From an uncultured Anaerovibrio sp. (GTDB lineage Bacteria; Bacillota; Negativicutes; Selenomonadales; Selenomonadaceae), in contig CAKPYV010000015.1 in NCBI GenBank assembly GCA_934203205.1, positions 1 through 46,921 of the forward strand: 46,921 nt of DNA, given 5' to 3'. Under the pieces are notes generated by a model. It was not told the origin of the DNA. It worked only from the letters and a program-made list of their open reading frames with translations, and did no database searches. Positions 15,258 to 24,181 of this stretch are shown piece after piece; the stretch's first letter is position 1, and each line of letters begins with the position of its first letter. The position numbers were made by a program, and so were the translations under genes.

Positions 15258-16373
15258 TTATAACATCCTCCCCTTCAGCTGAAAATCCACCATGCCATCC
15301 TGACCTCTGTCCGCTGTATCCAAAATCATGGCCTGCTCCCCTTGCGGTACTTCCTCTTCTCCTTTTGGGGACAATTTATCCAACAGTTGGGAAATCTGAT
15401 TGTAGGCTGCCGCCCGGCCCTGCAGCTGAACCTGTCCATCCTCCTGCAGCTTCACGCCTGTTAACCAAATACCATCCTCCATACTACTGCCCAATCTTAC
15501 CAACACACTATAAGCAGGTTTGCCACTGCCATGAATATTTGTCAGCAGCTTATTCCGCCCCGCAATAGCTTCCCTATCAGCCTCTATAGCCTCCTGCCGC
15601 TTAGCCACATCCTCCAGCAGCTGAAGCTCATGATCCTTCACAGCCAGCTCCTCCTTAGCCTGATAATCAGTATACCACCCAAGAGTCAAGGCAAATACAC
15701 TAACCCCAACGACTGCTCCCCACAGCAACTTAGCTGCCTTAAGCCAATGCCATTGATATTTATAGGTGTCTATATCCCCCAGAATCAGCCCCTGCTTATT
15801 TAAGCTACAAATAGCAGCATAAAATGCCTCCTGCATACCTATAGACCAGCTTTCCCATTCCTCTGGCAATGCTACATTATCTGGCACTTCTCCCGGACAA
15901 ATCAAAATCCCCTGAACAATATCAAAAAATTCCCTGCCGACCTTAGTTTTCTCTGCCATAGACTTTTTGCTAATACCACCTATGCGTATATTGCCATCAG
16001 CCAGCTCTGTATAACTCCACCAATAAGGCTCCTGCCAAGCAGTAGCAGAAACAAAATCCAAGTTTACAGCCTGAGCCAATTCCTTGGCCTCCAGCTCTGG
16101 AAAGAATTTTTCATAAAAATAAACATCCTGCTGGGACAGGCCCAGACAACAAATAACATTTCTTTGCTGACTGCTTTCAGCCAAAAGGCAGACCTTTTCC
16201 AGCAATTCCTCCTGAGCTATATCCTCTGTTATTTGATTTTGCCATATTATTTCATAGTCCCCTCCCTCTTTTTCTGCCACCATAACCATATAAACACTAT
16301 TTTCTCTTTGCTGGATGCCCAGATAAGCTATATCCTGCCTGCGGAACCAATTCTCTATTTTTGCCATGCCCAT
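15258..16373 (-). CDS. GspL-like protein (PilM-like and PilN-like parts in one chain)
   Basis: About 371 residues from the chosen start. Roughly 1-205 form a cytoplasmic region resembling a reduced actin-like PilM/GspL domain (AYLGIQQRENSVYM at the front). One membrane helix (~218-236) follows, then a coiled coil and a periplasmic ferredoxin-like PilN/GspN-type domain (VKLQEDGQVQLQGRA). The frame is open 14 codons further upstream, but that overlaps the previous gene. The ATG at 16373 has GGAGGG 11 bases upstream and lies one base after the preceding stop. PilM and PilN are separate genes in most type IV pilus loci, and a single chain recalls GspL of type II secretion. Confidence 0.7.
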   Translation of the reverse strand: MGMAKIENWFRRQDIAYLGIQQRENSVYMVMVAEKEGGDYEIIWQNQITEDIAQEELLEKVCLLAESSQQRNVICCLGLSQQDVYFYEKFFPELEAKELAQAVNLDFVSATAWQEPYWWSYTELADGNIRIGGISKKSMAEKTKVGREFFDIVQGILICPGEVPDNVALPEEWESWSIGMQEAFYAAICSLNKQGLILGDIDTYKYQWHWLKAAKLLWGAVVGVSVFALTLGWYTDYQAKEELAVKDHELQLLEDVAKRQEAIEADREAIAGRNKLLTNIHGSGKPAYSVLVRLGSSMEDGIWLTGVKLQEDGQVQLQGRAAAYNQISQLLDKLSPKGEEEVPQGEQAMILDTADRGQDGMVDFQLKGRML

Positions 16374-16374
16374 C

Positions 16375-16806
16375 TTAACCAATTCCCTCCAAGAATACCT
16401 TTTCCCTTGCTTCATCTACATGAAGCCGCCATCTTAGGCCAAAAACATTCTCCATTCTTACATCTTGGCTGTTGCGAATTTCTCCCAGAAGCCAAAGACT
16501 GTTATTGCAGGAAATATAATTCACCTGATAATGCCAAGGTCCCATATCCCCTTCATCCATAAGCTTCGGATCCTCATTAACATTATGATACAGTTCCCTG
16601 GCTCGAGGAAAATCCCTTTGCAGCTGCAGCAATTCCCTGTCCATAAGCCCTTCCGTTAGCAGCTGCATTTTGTAGCCCTGCCGTTCCACCACACTGACCT
16701 CGGTTTCCTTGTTGCTAAAGATATACAGCATGGCTGATACAAACAGCATAACGCTTAGCATCCAGATACCTAGCAAGGTCATACTGCCTCTTTCCCAATC
16801 CTGCAT
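16375..16806 (-). CDS. PilX-like minor component (one membrane helix)
   Basis: A 143-residue protein with an N-terminal hydrophobic helix (~10-30) right after ERGSMTLLG, which is similar to the start of PilX/GspK-type minor pilins. The rest is soluble and charged. Its ATG touches the stop of the upstream pilin gene. Position between the PilW-like and GspL-like genes supports a role in the pseudopilus tip. Sequence similarity alone is weak. Confidence 0.55.
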   Translation of the reverse strand: MQDWERGSMTLLGIWMLSVMLFVSAMLYIFSNKETEVSVVERQGYKMQLLTEGLMDRELLQLQRDFPRARELYHNVNEDPKLMDEGDMGPWHYQVNYISCNNSLWLLGEIRNSQDVRMENVFGLRWRLHVDEAREKVFLEGIG

Positions 16807-17381
16807 TATACTGTTGCACCTTCCTCCTCCAGTATAGGCGTTAAGCCATAACCGTAGCTATAGAATACCCTTTCCAAAGCAAATCTATGACCTGTTTTTT
16901 GATTAAGGCCGGCAATAGATACCTTTACTCGTTTTTCGTCTAACAGCTTGATGGACAAATGCTCCAGATATACATCTGTTAAGTCCGTAGCACCAATCAT
17001 AGGCTGGGTATTTTTGTTGATCCAATAACTTCCATCCTGGCGACGGCGTATTCTATACCTTTGCCAATAATCCTCATGCTTGTATTGGTCCATTCGCAGA
17101 TAATGACGACGTACGTAGAAGGTATAATCATCTTCATTATCCTCCTCCAATCTCCATTCACCACTATAACGAATATCCCGGCCGATTTCCTCCATAGGAA
17201 TCCTCACCTGCTGAATAAGTTCCCAATCTCCCAAAAAATCATAATAACGACCGGCTGCCATAGCAAAGAGATTCAGCATAGCTGCTGTTAGCATCATCAT
17301 CAAAGGCAGAGTCACCATCAGCTCCAGCATGGAAAAACCTGCCTCATGCATCTGCCGCCGGCATATCCTTTGCAAATTCAA
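16806..17381 (-). CDS. PilW/GspJ-like minor prepilin
   Basis: A 191-residue prepilin-like protein. The leader ends AG with cleavage before FSMLELMV (Glu at +5), followed by a hydrophobic helix (~16-38) and a beta-rich globular domain. It overlaps the previous prepilin gene by 38 bases, so translation is likely coupled. It is probably part of a priming or tip complex for the pilus. Exact PilW versus GspJ identity is not settled. Confidence 0.7.
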   Translation of the reverse strand: MNLQRICRRQMHEAGFSMLELMVTLPLMMMLTAAMLNLFAMAAGRYYDFLGDWELIQQVRIPMEEIGRDIRYSGEWRLEEDNEDDYTFYVRRHYLRMDQYKHEDYWQRYRIRRRQDGSYWINKNTQPMIGATDLTDVYLEHLSIKLLDEKRVKVSIAGLNQKTGHRFALERVFYSYGYGLTPILEEEGATV

Positions 17382-17709
17382 TCTCCTGCTGCCCCCTTCT
17401 ATCCTGCCATTGCACCCTTACCTTATAATGCACAAGTAAATCATCATCTCCTTGTTGTCTTTGGGAGATAATAGTATATTCATGCTGATTGGCTGTTACC
17501 TGCCGTGTATTTAGTCTTGCCGGATTATCCTCCAGACAAATAATATCCAGTTGTTCTCTAGCCAATAAATCTGCTGTAATATTGCCCTCCAAATCTGACA
17601 TATAGGTGCTTTGCACCTGTATGTACAGCAGCACTCCAGCCAGCGCAGCCATAACAGCCATAGCCCCTAACAGGTCAAAGAAAAAATATCCCTTTTCATC
17701 TATGCCCAT
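17344..17709 (-). CDS. PilV/GspI-like minor prepilin
   Basis: A 121-residue protein with a very short leader (MGIDEKG) and an atypical processing site: G then YFFFDLLG, with Asp instead of Glu at +5. A hydrophobic helix follows to about residue 30. The C-terminal part resembles small PilV/GspI proteins (ADLLAREQLD...VRVQWQDRRG). It overlaps genes on both sides. The Asp at +5 may change pilin packing. Confidence 0.6.
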   Translation of the reverse strand: MGIDEKGYFFFDLLGAMAVMAALAGVLLYIQVQSTYMSDLEGNITADLLAREQLDIICLEDNPARLNTRQVTANQHEYTIISQRQQGDDDLLVHYKVRVQWQDRRGQQEIEFAKDMPAADA

Positions 17710-18152
17710 CCAGTTTCCACCCTAGCCCTTCCTACTGTATCAATGATGATTCTCTCCTCATAGTCACCCTTCCAAATTCTTATGGTAGCTGCACAGGATT
17801 GTCCTCGAGGGTTAAACTTGATAAAATAGCGATTACTTTTGATTCGCACCTGATGACCTGCTTTGTAGGGATGCCATGTGAGATAGCTGGTTTTAATATT
17901 GTAACGATTAGTGGCTACATAAAGTCTAGGTGCATGTTCCCAAATACCATTGGTATAATCCCATTGGTGAGCCCAAGTCTGGGTATAACGTATAGTATTC
18001 ATCAAGCGCAGAGTTTCATATTTTACATACAGCTTGTCCATATTCACCAGCTTAGGCAGGGCTGCACTGCATATTATCATCATAATCCCAGTACATACCA
18101 AAAGCTCCAGCATACTATGACCTGCTTCATCTAAAACATTCTTATATACCAC
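17700..18152 (-). CDS. FimT/GspH-like minor prepilin
   Basis: A 150-residue prepilin-like protein starting at GTG (18152), with GGAG seven bases upstream inside the end of the peptidase gene. The frame is open to 18503, but that longer version is antisense-like read-through of the peptidase frame. The leader ends AG before HSMLELLV (Glu at +5). A helix, then a GspH-like globular domain with WHPYKAGHQVRI and FNPRGQS, follows. It overlaps the peptidase stop by 22 bases. Confidence 0.72.
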   Translation of the reverse strand: MVYKNVLDEAGHSMLELLVCTGIMMIICSAALPKLVNMDKLYVKYETLRLMNTIRYTQTWAHQWDYTNGIWEHAPRLYVATNRYNIKTSYLTWHPYKAGHQVRIKSNRYFIKFNPRGQSCAATIRIWKGDYEERIIIDTVGRARVETGWA

Positions 18153-18721
18153 CCTATCAGCTCCTGTCCCCAAAGCAGCGTTATATATGCCCCGCAGGCC
18201 ATGAATGGTCCTAAAGGCAGTATGCGCCGCCGCCATTTTCCATGAACAAAATAATATAGATATTCTCTCAAAGCTGCTGCCAAACCTAGTGCAAAGGTTA
18301 GAATAAAAGTCAGCATAGCTCCCTGCCAGCCTAGAAATATGCCCAAGGCTGCCCCATAGCAAACATCCCCAAAACCAATTTGACCAGTGACAAAGTATAA
18401 TAGAAAAAACATCCCTCCTAGACAAACCATGCCCTCTAAAGCCTGCTGCCAATGGTAAGCTGGCAAAAATATTGCCAACCCCAGAGTCAGCAGGCCTCCC
18501 CATATAACCATGGATATGGTGAGCCTATGATAAAGTTTGCCATATCTGCCGTCCAGATAAGCTGCTGGCACCATAGCCATAGCTCCTCCCAGGGCCATGT
18601 AGATTCTATTATTGCCCCACAATATCACTGTTGCTCCAACCACAGCTATGATTAGAAGGGACAATATTCTATATTTATCCAGCCTTAGCTGCTGTCCTAT
18701 GATTTTCCAATCTGTGCCCAT
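18131..18721 (-). CDS. pilD: Prepilin leader peptidase (A24 family), lacking the methylase domain
   Basis: A 196-residue polytopic membrane protein with about six hydrophobic segments. The two catalytic aspartates of A24 peptidases are visible in AAYLDGRYGKL (~57) and QIGFGDVCYG (GxGD motif, ~117). The usual N-terminal cytoplasmic cysteine motif and N-methyltransferase region of PilD are missing, so it may cleave prepilins without methylating them, like shorter A24 enzymes. It lies between the major pilin and the minor pilins it should process. Confidence 0.85.
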   Translation of the reverse strand: MGTDWKIIGQQLRLDKYRILSLLIIAVVGATVILWGNNRIYMALGGAMAMVPAAYLDGRYGKLYHRLTISMVIWGGLLTLGLAIFLPAYHWQQALEGMVCLGGMFFLLYFVTGQIGFGDVCYGAALGIFLGWQGAMLTFILTFALGLAAALREYLYYFVHGKWRRRILPLGPFMACGAYITLLWGQELIGWYIRMF

Positions 18722-18745
18722 CCATAGCCTCCCCTTATTTACAAA

Positions 18746-19162
18746 TTAGGATGCCTTGGCATCTCCCTTGCCAAATTTATCCAAGGTATATCCCTGCAGC
18801 TCTGCTTCATCTCCTGAATCGGCTATAGTATATTCCGTAGCTGTAATAGCTTCTATACCGCTATCCTTTAATATACATTTGCCAGTAGGAGGTTTAAGCT
18901 GGTCAGAATGAGTTATGTATTCTGACAAATCATTGGCAATATCATCAGGGTTACTGCCATTTTGCAGCTGATACATGGTAATGGCTGCATCTATGGCCTG
19001 TAAATCAGCTTGGATTTTAGCCGTATTGGCCATAGCTACAGCATTGTTATACTTAGGAACGGCAAAGGAAACAATTATCCCCACAATGCCCACATAAATC
19101 AACAGCTCCAGCATGGAAAAGCCTTCCTCTGCCTTTCTCAACCAAAATAAATACTTCTTCAT
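18746..19162 (-). CDS. Major type IV pilin-like protein (PilA/GspG/ComGC-like)
   Basis: A 138-residue prepilin. The leader MKKYLFWLRKAEEG is followed by FSMLELLIYVGIVG (Glu at +5) and a hydrophobic helix to about residue 37. A soluble head carries two Asp-rich repeats. An 'AxxAKIQADLQAIDAAI' helix is typical of GspG/PilA pilins. It directly follows pilC with a GGAGG site and is the likely fibre subunit. Confidence 0.82.
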   Translation of the reverse strand: MKKYLFWLRKAEEGFSMLELLIYVGIVGIIVSFAVPKYNNAVAMANTAKIQADLQAIDAAITMYQLQNGSNPDDIANDLSEYITHSDQLKPPTGKCILKDSGIEAITATEYTIADSGDEAELQGYTLDKFGKGDAKAS

Positions 19163-19175
19163 TTCATTTCCTCCT

Positions 19176-20345
19176 CTAAAACAATGTCATCATATCCAAG
19201 ATAGGCAAAATCGTACTCATAACAATTCCCCCTACCACTAAACCCAGCAATAAGATAATAACCGGCTCCACCATAGTGGAAAGCCTATCCATACTGCTAT
19301 TGGCCTCCTGCTGGCAGATTTCCCCCATATAAGCCAGCATATCAGATAGATCGCCACTTTTTTCCCCTGCTCCCACCACAGTCATTTCCATATGGGAATA
19401 TACTCCCGCCACACTCATGGCCCCTGATAGACTGCTGCCCTGAGCCAGCTGACGATTCATGGATTTGTATTTGAATTGCAAATACATATTTTGGCATATA
19501 TTCTCCAACAGCTCCAAGCTGCGACGTATGGAAATACCGCTGTTTATCAGCATAGCCATCGTATTAAAGAACACTGCCTGTTCCCGCTGACGGCACAGCC
19601 TGCCTAGCAAGGGTATTCTTAGTCTAAGGCGGTCAAGAAATATGCCTCCTTTATGGGTATGATAGATTCTGTAAATAACACCTCCTAATAGTAGACAAAT
19701 CATCATTCCCTGTCCTAGATACATTGTAAGATTATCCCCCAACTCCAAAAGCATGGTGGTAATCCAGGGCAGCTGAGCATCAAAGCCGGCAAAAACAGTA
19801 GCAAATACTGGCAGTACCTGATAAAGCAGTAATAGCATCAAAAAGCCACTAACACTGCAAAGAAACATGGGATAAATCATAATCCCCTTAAGCTTTTCCT
19901 TGCTATCATGGTTTTTTTTTAGAATTTCATGGAGCTTGGCCAGCACCTGAGGCAGATTACCTGACAATTCACCAGCTCTCACCACGGATATCATAAAATC
20001 TGAAAAATATCCCTTGCTCATTTGCATGGCCGTAGACAGTGCATAGCCCTTGGCAAGATTGTCCTTAAGCATCACCTTGACCTCTTCCCTATTCCCCATG
20101 GAAATATCTACCGCCTGCATGGTGGGAATACCAGCTTCCAGCATTACTGACATTTGCTTGCAAAAATTAATGCGAAATTTTTCCAAATTGTTTTTTTGCT
20201 GAGGCAGCCAGCTTCGCCTTACCTTAATAGGGACTATCTGCTGTCTCCGCAGCTCTGCCATGGCCTCCTTAACGGAATCGGCTTGTATATAGCCCTTTTC
20301 CCTACTGCCAGCCTTGTTCATTCCCTCATAACCGTATTTATGCAT
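19176..20345 (-). CDS. pilC: Pilus/secretion platform protein PilC (GspF family)
   Basis: A 389-residue inner-membrane protein with two homologous GspF domains (~50-175 and ~255-380) and three membrane helices. It includes the conserved FSDFMISVVRAGELSGNLPQ and its repeat AGEKSGDLSDML. PilC links cytoplasmic ATPases to pilin insertion. The N-terminus (KYGYEGMNKAG) matches the family's usual beginning. It starts 4 bases after pilT. Confidence 0.93.
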   Translation of the reverse strand: MHKYGYEGMNKAGSREKGYIQADSVKEAMAELRRQQIVPIKVRRSWLPQQKNNLEKFRINFCKQMSVMLEAGIPTMQAVDISMGNREEVKVMLKDNLAKGYALSTAMQMSKGYFSDFMISVVRAGELSGNLPQVLAKLHEILKKNHDSKEKLKGIMIYPMFLCSVSGFLMLLLLYQVLPVFATVFAGFDAQLPWITTMLLELGDNLTMYLGQGMMICLLLGGVIYRIYHTHKGGIFLDRLRLRIPLLGRLCRQREQAVFFNTMAMLINSGISIRRSLELLENICQNMYLQFKYKSMNRQLAQGSSLSGAMSVAGVYSHMEMTVVGAGEKSGDLSDMLAYMGEICQQEANSSMDRLSTMVEPVIILLLGLVVGGIVMSTILPILDMMTLF

Positions 20346-20349
20346 ATCC

Positions 20350-21384
20350 TCACCCTGCTTTGCTTCCTATAATCACATTTTTCTTAAGCAGATTGCTACG
20401 GCGTAATTTGTCCTCTGCCAGGGCCATAGTCTGCATACCTTCCCCTACACCAGCTTCCATAATATTGTAAAGCTGATCATACTTGCCGCTGCGAATAATA
20501 TTCCGCACTGCCCCATTAACTTTTAGACATTCCAAAGCACATTCCTTCAAGCCTTGCCGTCCTGGCAGCAGCTTCTGGGTACAGATTCCCACCAGAGATG
20601 AGGCCAACAGGGATTTTGCCATAGACTGCTTTTCTGCCGGGTACATGCTGACCAGTCTTTCCACTGCCTCTATAACACTGCCTGCATGCATGGTGGCAAT
20701 AACATAATGGCCGGATACGGCGGCATTCAGCACCGCCTGAACGGTTTCCACATCCCGCATTTCCGATACCATGATAATATCAGGAGCTTGTCGCATAGCA
20801 TTTTCCACTGCTTGACCGTAGGATAAAAAATCCACCTCCTTTTCCAGCTGGCTAACCAAGCTAGTCTCTGAGGGCAGCTCATATTCTACCGGATCCTCCA
20901 AGGTAAGAATATGTAGACTGCTGCTGCGATTCAGCTCATCCAGCAAAGCCGCCACCGTGGTGCTTTTGCCAGCTCCTGTCGCTCCTGTTACCAGTAATAA
21001 CCCCTGACGATAATCTGCAAACTGTCCTATCAGGCCAGCCTGTCCCAAATTTTCCAGCTTGGGAATCTGCATGGGCATTACCCGGATAGCCATAGCCATC
21101 CGGCCTTTTTTGCTATAGCAATGCACACGATAGCGCCAGGAATTAATTCTAATGGTTAGATTGGCATTTTCCCCATCCACAATCTTTTCCTGTATGCGCT
21201 GGGGAAAATATTGCCGCACGAAGGTAAAGATGTTTTCTCCATCAGGTACATACTGCTTCAAGGGAGATAATACCTCTCCCCGACGCCAAAACACCGGCTC
21301 ATTGGCAGTAATATGTACATCTGTAATCCCTGCCTCTGAGGCACAACGCAAAATCCTTTCCAAATCCCTAATACTAACACACAT
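20350..21384 (-). CDS. pilT: Twitching ATPase PilT
   Basis: A 344-residue hexameric retraction ATPase. An N-terminal PAS-like region (DVHITANEPVFWRRGE) precedes Walker A GATGAGKST, the Asp box, Walker B and the AIRVMPMQIP segment. The length and the VHIT start are those of PilT, not of an assembly ATPase. Its presence argues for retractable pili (twitching or DNA uptake) rather than pure type II secretion. It starts 15 bases after pilB. Confidence 0.9.
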   Translation of the reverse strand: MCVSIRDLERILRCASEAGITDVHITANEPVFWRRGEVLSPLKQYVPDGENIFTFVRQYFPQRIQEKIVDGENANLTIRINSWRYRVHCYSKKGRMAMAIRVMPMQIPKLENLGQAGLIGQFADYRQGLLLVTGATGAGKSTTVAALLDELNRSSSLHILTLEDPVEYELPSETSLVSQLEKEVDFLSYGQAVENAMRQAPDIIMVSEMRDVETVQAVLNAAVSGHYVIATMHAGSVIEAVERLVSMYPAEKQSMAKSLLASSLVGICTQKLLPGRQGLKECALECLKVNGAVRNIIRSGKYDQLYNIMEAGVGEGMQTMALAEDKLRRSNLLKKNVIIGSKAG

Positions 21385-21399
21385 TCCTACCCTTCCCCT

Positions 21400-22668
21400 C
21401 TAAAATATATTCATCAGCTCCTCCAGCTGAATCTCCCCTGCCAATGCCTTGGTAATACCATCCTCCCTCATGGTACTAAGCAGGCAATCTGGTGATATAA
21501 GACTTGCCCCAACTTCCTTGTCCTTTGGCTCCTCCGACATTTCCTCACTAAAGCAAAGGATTTCATGGATGGCTATACGGCCAATAAAACCTGTATGACC
21601 ACATTGAGGACAGCCCTGTGGGTTGTGATGATAATAAATATCCTCCAGCCTATATGCTTCTCCTAAGAAATACCCCTCCCTGCTATCCTGCTGTACCTGA
21701 TAGGGAAGCCTGCATACTGGGCACAGCCGACGCAATAGTCTTTGCCCCAAAATAGCCCTAACAGCCGCCCGGATAATATAGGGGCGTATACCCATATCCA
21801 GCAGCCTATATACAGTTTTCACCGCTCCAGGAGTGTGAATTGTGCCATAAATTCTGCGACCAGTAAGAGCAGCACTAATCAAGGTTTCTGCCACCTGACT
21901 GCTGCGGATTTCCCCCACCGCCAGACAGTCAAAATCCTGTCTTAGAACAGCCTCCAGAGCCTTTTCAAAGGTAAAGGCAATCTTCTCATTAACCTGTATC
22001 TGATTAATCCCCTCTATTCTGTATTCCACCGGGTCCTCAATGGAAATAATATTATTGCCCTCCTGATTCAGCATACTGAGAATAGCATATAGGGTGGTGG
22101 TTTTGCCGGAATTAACTGGGCCAGCAATCAGAATGGCGCCATGACCACTGGTGCATTTGTGCTTCAGCAGTTCCAAATTCTGCTCTGACAAATCCAGTTG
22201 AGCCAAACCCTTGAAATTGTCCTTGTTATTTAACAATCGCAGAACTATTTTTTCCCCGGTAATCATAGGTACCACAGACAACCGCACATCCAAGGAATTT
22301 TCCTGCTTTCCTCCAAAAGAGAAACGGCCATCCTGAGGGAGGCGATGCTCCGCTATGTCCAAGCCACAGATAAGCTTGAAACGGGAAACCAGATTGCCAT
22401 ATAGCTCCAAGGGCATATGGGCAAAAAGCACCCTCATTTCTCCCTTTACCCTCATGCGGATGCGTACTTCCTCCTCCAAAGGCTCAAAATGAATATCGCT
22501 GGCTCCCTCATGCAAAGCTGTCTGGAGGATAAACTCCAATAGCTCTGTCAGAGGTGTTCTCTCCCGCTGTAAAGCAGCTGGTTCCTCCCTAACCAAGGGC
22601 AGCAATTCCTCATCCATATTGTGTCTCGCCCTGGTTATTAACTGAAAATATTTCTCCTGTACTTCCAT
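21400..22668 (-). CDS. pilB: Pilus assembly ATPase PilB/GspE
   Basis: A 422-residue assembly ATPase with SDIHFEP (~57-63), Walker A GPVNSGKTT, an Asp box and a tetracysteine zinc site (CPVC...CPQC, ~320-360). It lacks the ~150-residue N-terminal MshEN domain of typical PilB and is close in size to ComGA. It is the first gene of the 11-gene operon. Upstream is a very A/T-rich segment with tandem copies of TAATATTATAT at about 22684-22705. Confidence 0.9.
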   Translation of the reverse strand: MEVQEKYFQLITRARHNMDEELLPLVREEPAALQRERTPLTELLEFILQTALHEGASDIHFEPLEEEVRIRMRVKGEMRVLFAHMPLELYGNLVSRFKLICGLDIAEHRLPQDGRFSFGGKQENSLDVRLSVVPMITGEKIVLRLLNNKDNFKGLAQLDLSEQNLELLKHKCTSGHGAILIAGPVNSGKTTTLYAILSMLNQEGNNIISIEDPVEYRIEGINQIQVNEKIAFTFEKALEAVLRQDFDCLAVGEIRSSQVAETLISAALTGRRIYGTIHTPGAVKTVYRLLDMGIRPYIIRAAVRAILGQRLLRRLCPVCRLPYQVQQDSREGYFLGEAYRLEDIYYHHNPQGCPQCGHTGFIGRIAIHEILCFSEEMSEEPKDKEVGASLISPDCLLSTMREDGITKALAGEIQLEELMNIF

Positions 22669-22829
22669 TGTGGCCTCCTTTATATAATATTAATATAATA
22701 TTAATTCAATATAGTATTATATATTAAATACTTCATTATTTTACCGAATTTTATAAAGTTTACCCACCACAATAATATCATATCAGAATTTTTTTGCAAG
22801 GATTTTTTCTGATTTTTTGCAAAAAAAAT

Positions 22830-22898
22830 CAGCCTCCAAGGCTGAGTAAAAATAAAAAGGCGGCAGCCTTAACAACAATTTTGTCAGGCTATACCGCC
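22830..22898 (-). terminator. Tandem terminators after aroE
   Basis: Two hairpins follow the aroE stop on the minus strand. The first, at 22859-22898 (GGCGGTATAGCC / GGCTGCCGCC), is followed by TTTTTATTTTT. The second, at 22830-22844 (CAGCC / GGCTG), is followed by TTTTTTTT. They separate aroE from the pilus operon. Confidence 0.8.
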
Positions 22899-22910
22899 AA
22901 ATTGATATGA

Positions 22911-23765
22911 TTATTGATTTTCCAAGCACTTTCGCAAAGCCTGAGCCATTGGCTCTGTAGGCAGCTGATGACCTGTCCAGATGCGGAAGGCCTCTGCTCC
23001 CTGACCTACCAGCATGTCCTCTCCGTTGAGAGTCTGACAGCCATGCTCTCTGGCCATACGCAAAAACATGGTTTCTGCCGGGATATAGATAATATCATAT
23101 ACAAAGATTCCCGCTGGTACTGCTGCCCAATCTATTGGGGGCATGGTAAGAGTATTTGGCTCCATGCCCAGAGGTGTAGAATTAATCAACAGCTGGGATT
23201 GTATCAGCATACGGCGAAATTCCCAGCTTTGCCAATCCATAACCTGAATCTGCATATAAGGCCGGAAGTAATCTGCCACAGCTTGAGCCTTGACCACATT
23301 GCGAACACCAATGGTTAGGGAGGCAACTCCCTCCTTGATTAGGCCCCAGATAATAGCTCTGGCTGCTCCGCCAGCTCCTAACAGCACAGCATGCTTGCCA
23401 GCAGGGGAAAAGCCGTGATTGTGCATCCCCTGCAAAAAGCCTACTACATCTGTATTGTAGCCGGTCATAAAGCCATCCTGTATGGCTACAGCATTTACGG
23501 CACCAATAACCCTGGCATCCTTATCTATAGCATCTAGGAAAGGCATAATCGCCTGCTTGTGGGGAATGGTAACATTGAAGCCCTGAAAGCCCAAGGTTTT
23601 CAGCCCTGTTACAGCCTGAGCCAAATCCTCTTCCTCCACAGGCATAGCTATATAGACACAATCCAGACCTGCAGCCTGAATCCCTGCATTTTGCATGGCA
23701 GGAGATAGAGAATGACCAATTGGGTGGCCTATAACGCCAAAATTTTTTGTCTGACCTGTTATCAT
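22911..23765 (-). CDS. aroE: Shikimate dehydrogenase
   Basis: A 284-residue NADP-dependent enzyme that reduces 3-dehydroshikimate to shikimate in aromatic amino-acid synthesis. Substrate-site motifs are IGHSLSP (16-22), NVTIPHK (64-70, catalytic Lys70) and NTD (104-106, catalytic Asp). The cofactor loop is GAGGAARA (130-137). It is the last gene of a three-gene unit with the thioesterase and ASCH-like genes and is followed by two terminators. Confidence 0.94.
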   Translation of the reverse strand: MITGQTKNFGVIGHPIGHSLSPAMQNAGIQAAGLDCVYIAMPVEEEDLAQAVTGLKTLGFQGFNVTIPHKQAIMPFLDAIDKDARVIGAVNAVAIQDGFMTGYNTDVVGFLQGMHNHGFSPAGKHAVLLGAGGAARAIIWGLIKEGVASLTIGVRNVVKAQAVADYFRPYMQIQVMDWQSWEFRRMLIQSQLLINSTPLGMEPNTLTMPPIDWAAVPAGIFVYDIIYIPAETMFLRMAREHGCQTLNGEDMLVGQGAEAFRIWTGHQLPTEPMAQALRKCLENQ

Positions 23766-23778
23766 TCTAAACTTCTCC

Positions 23779-24180
23779 TTAGCCCTTGGTTATTTTGGCA
23801 TCTGTCTTGGCTTGGAATTTTTCCTTAAAGACAATAAATCTCTCATGGGTGCCTGCACCAATTTCACCAGATTCATCTCTAGCTGTAACCCGGAAGGATA
23901 TTTTGCGCCCCTCCACAGCTGTAATCTCCGCTGTGGCCACTACCTCCATGCCTATAGGAGTAGCTGCAGTATGGGCAATATTCAGTGCCGTTCCCACTGT
24001 GGTGCTGCCCTCCTCTACCAGAGAATCCATTAAATCAGAAGCGGCCTTTTCCATCAGACAGCACATAGCTGGTGTAGCAAAAACCCGCAGGGAGCCGCTA
24101 CCCATAGTGCTGGCAATATTTGCCTCAGTTACCTGAGTTCTGGCCTCGTTAACAAGACCTACCCTTATTTCCTTTGCCAT
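23779..24180 (-). CDS. FlK-like hotdog thioesterase
   Basis: A 133-residue single-hotdog protein. T36, E44 and H70 have the same spacing as the catalytic Thr42-Glu50-His76 of fluoroacetyl-CoA thioesterase FlK, and the family's HTAATPIG and GTHERFIV motifs are present. It probably hydrolyses a small acyl-CoA. Fluoroacetyl-CoA specificity cannot be inferred. The frame also opens at TTG (24192), but ATG at 24180 has GGTGGT upstream and lies directly after the previous stop. Confidence 0.82.
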   Translation of the reverse strand: MAKEIRVGLVNEARTQVTEANIASTMGSGSLRVFATPAMCCLMEKAASDLMDSLVEEGSTTVGTALNIAHTAATPIGMEVVATAEITAVEGRKISFRVTARDESGEIGAGTHERFIVFKEKFQAKTDAKITKG

Positions 24181-24181
24181 A

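Noticed and set aside
16374..16415. Upstream extension of the GspL-like gene
   Set aside because: It overlaps the preceding gene; the ATG at 16373 has a better ribosome binding site and fits the operon spacing.
18153..18503. N-terminal extension of the FimT-like gene
   Set aside because: It would overlap the prepilin peptidase almost completely; the prepilin leader and a GGAG site place the start at GTG 18152.
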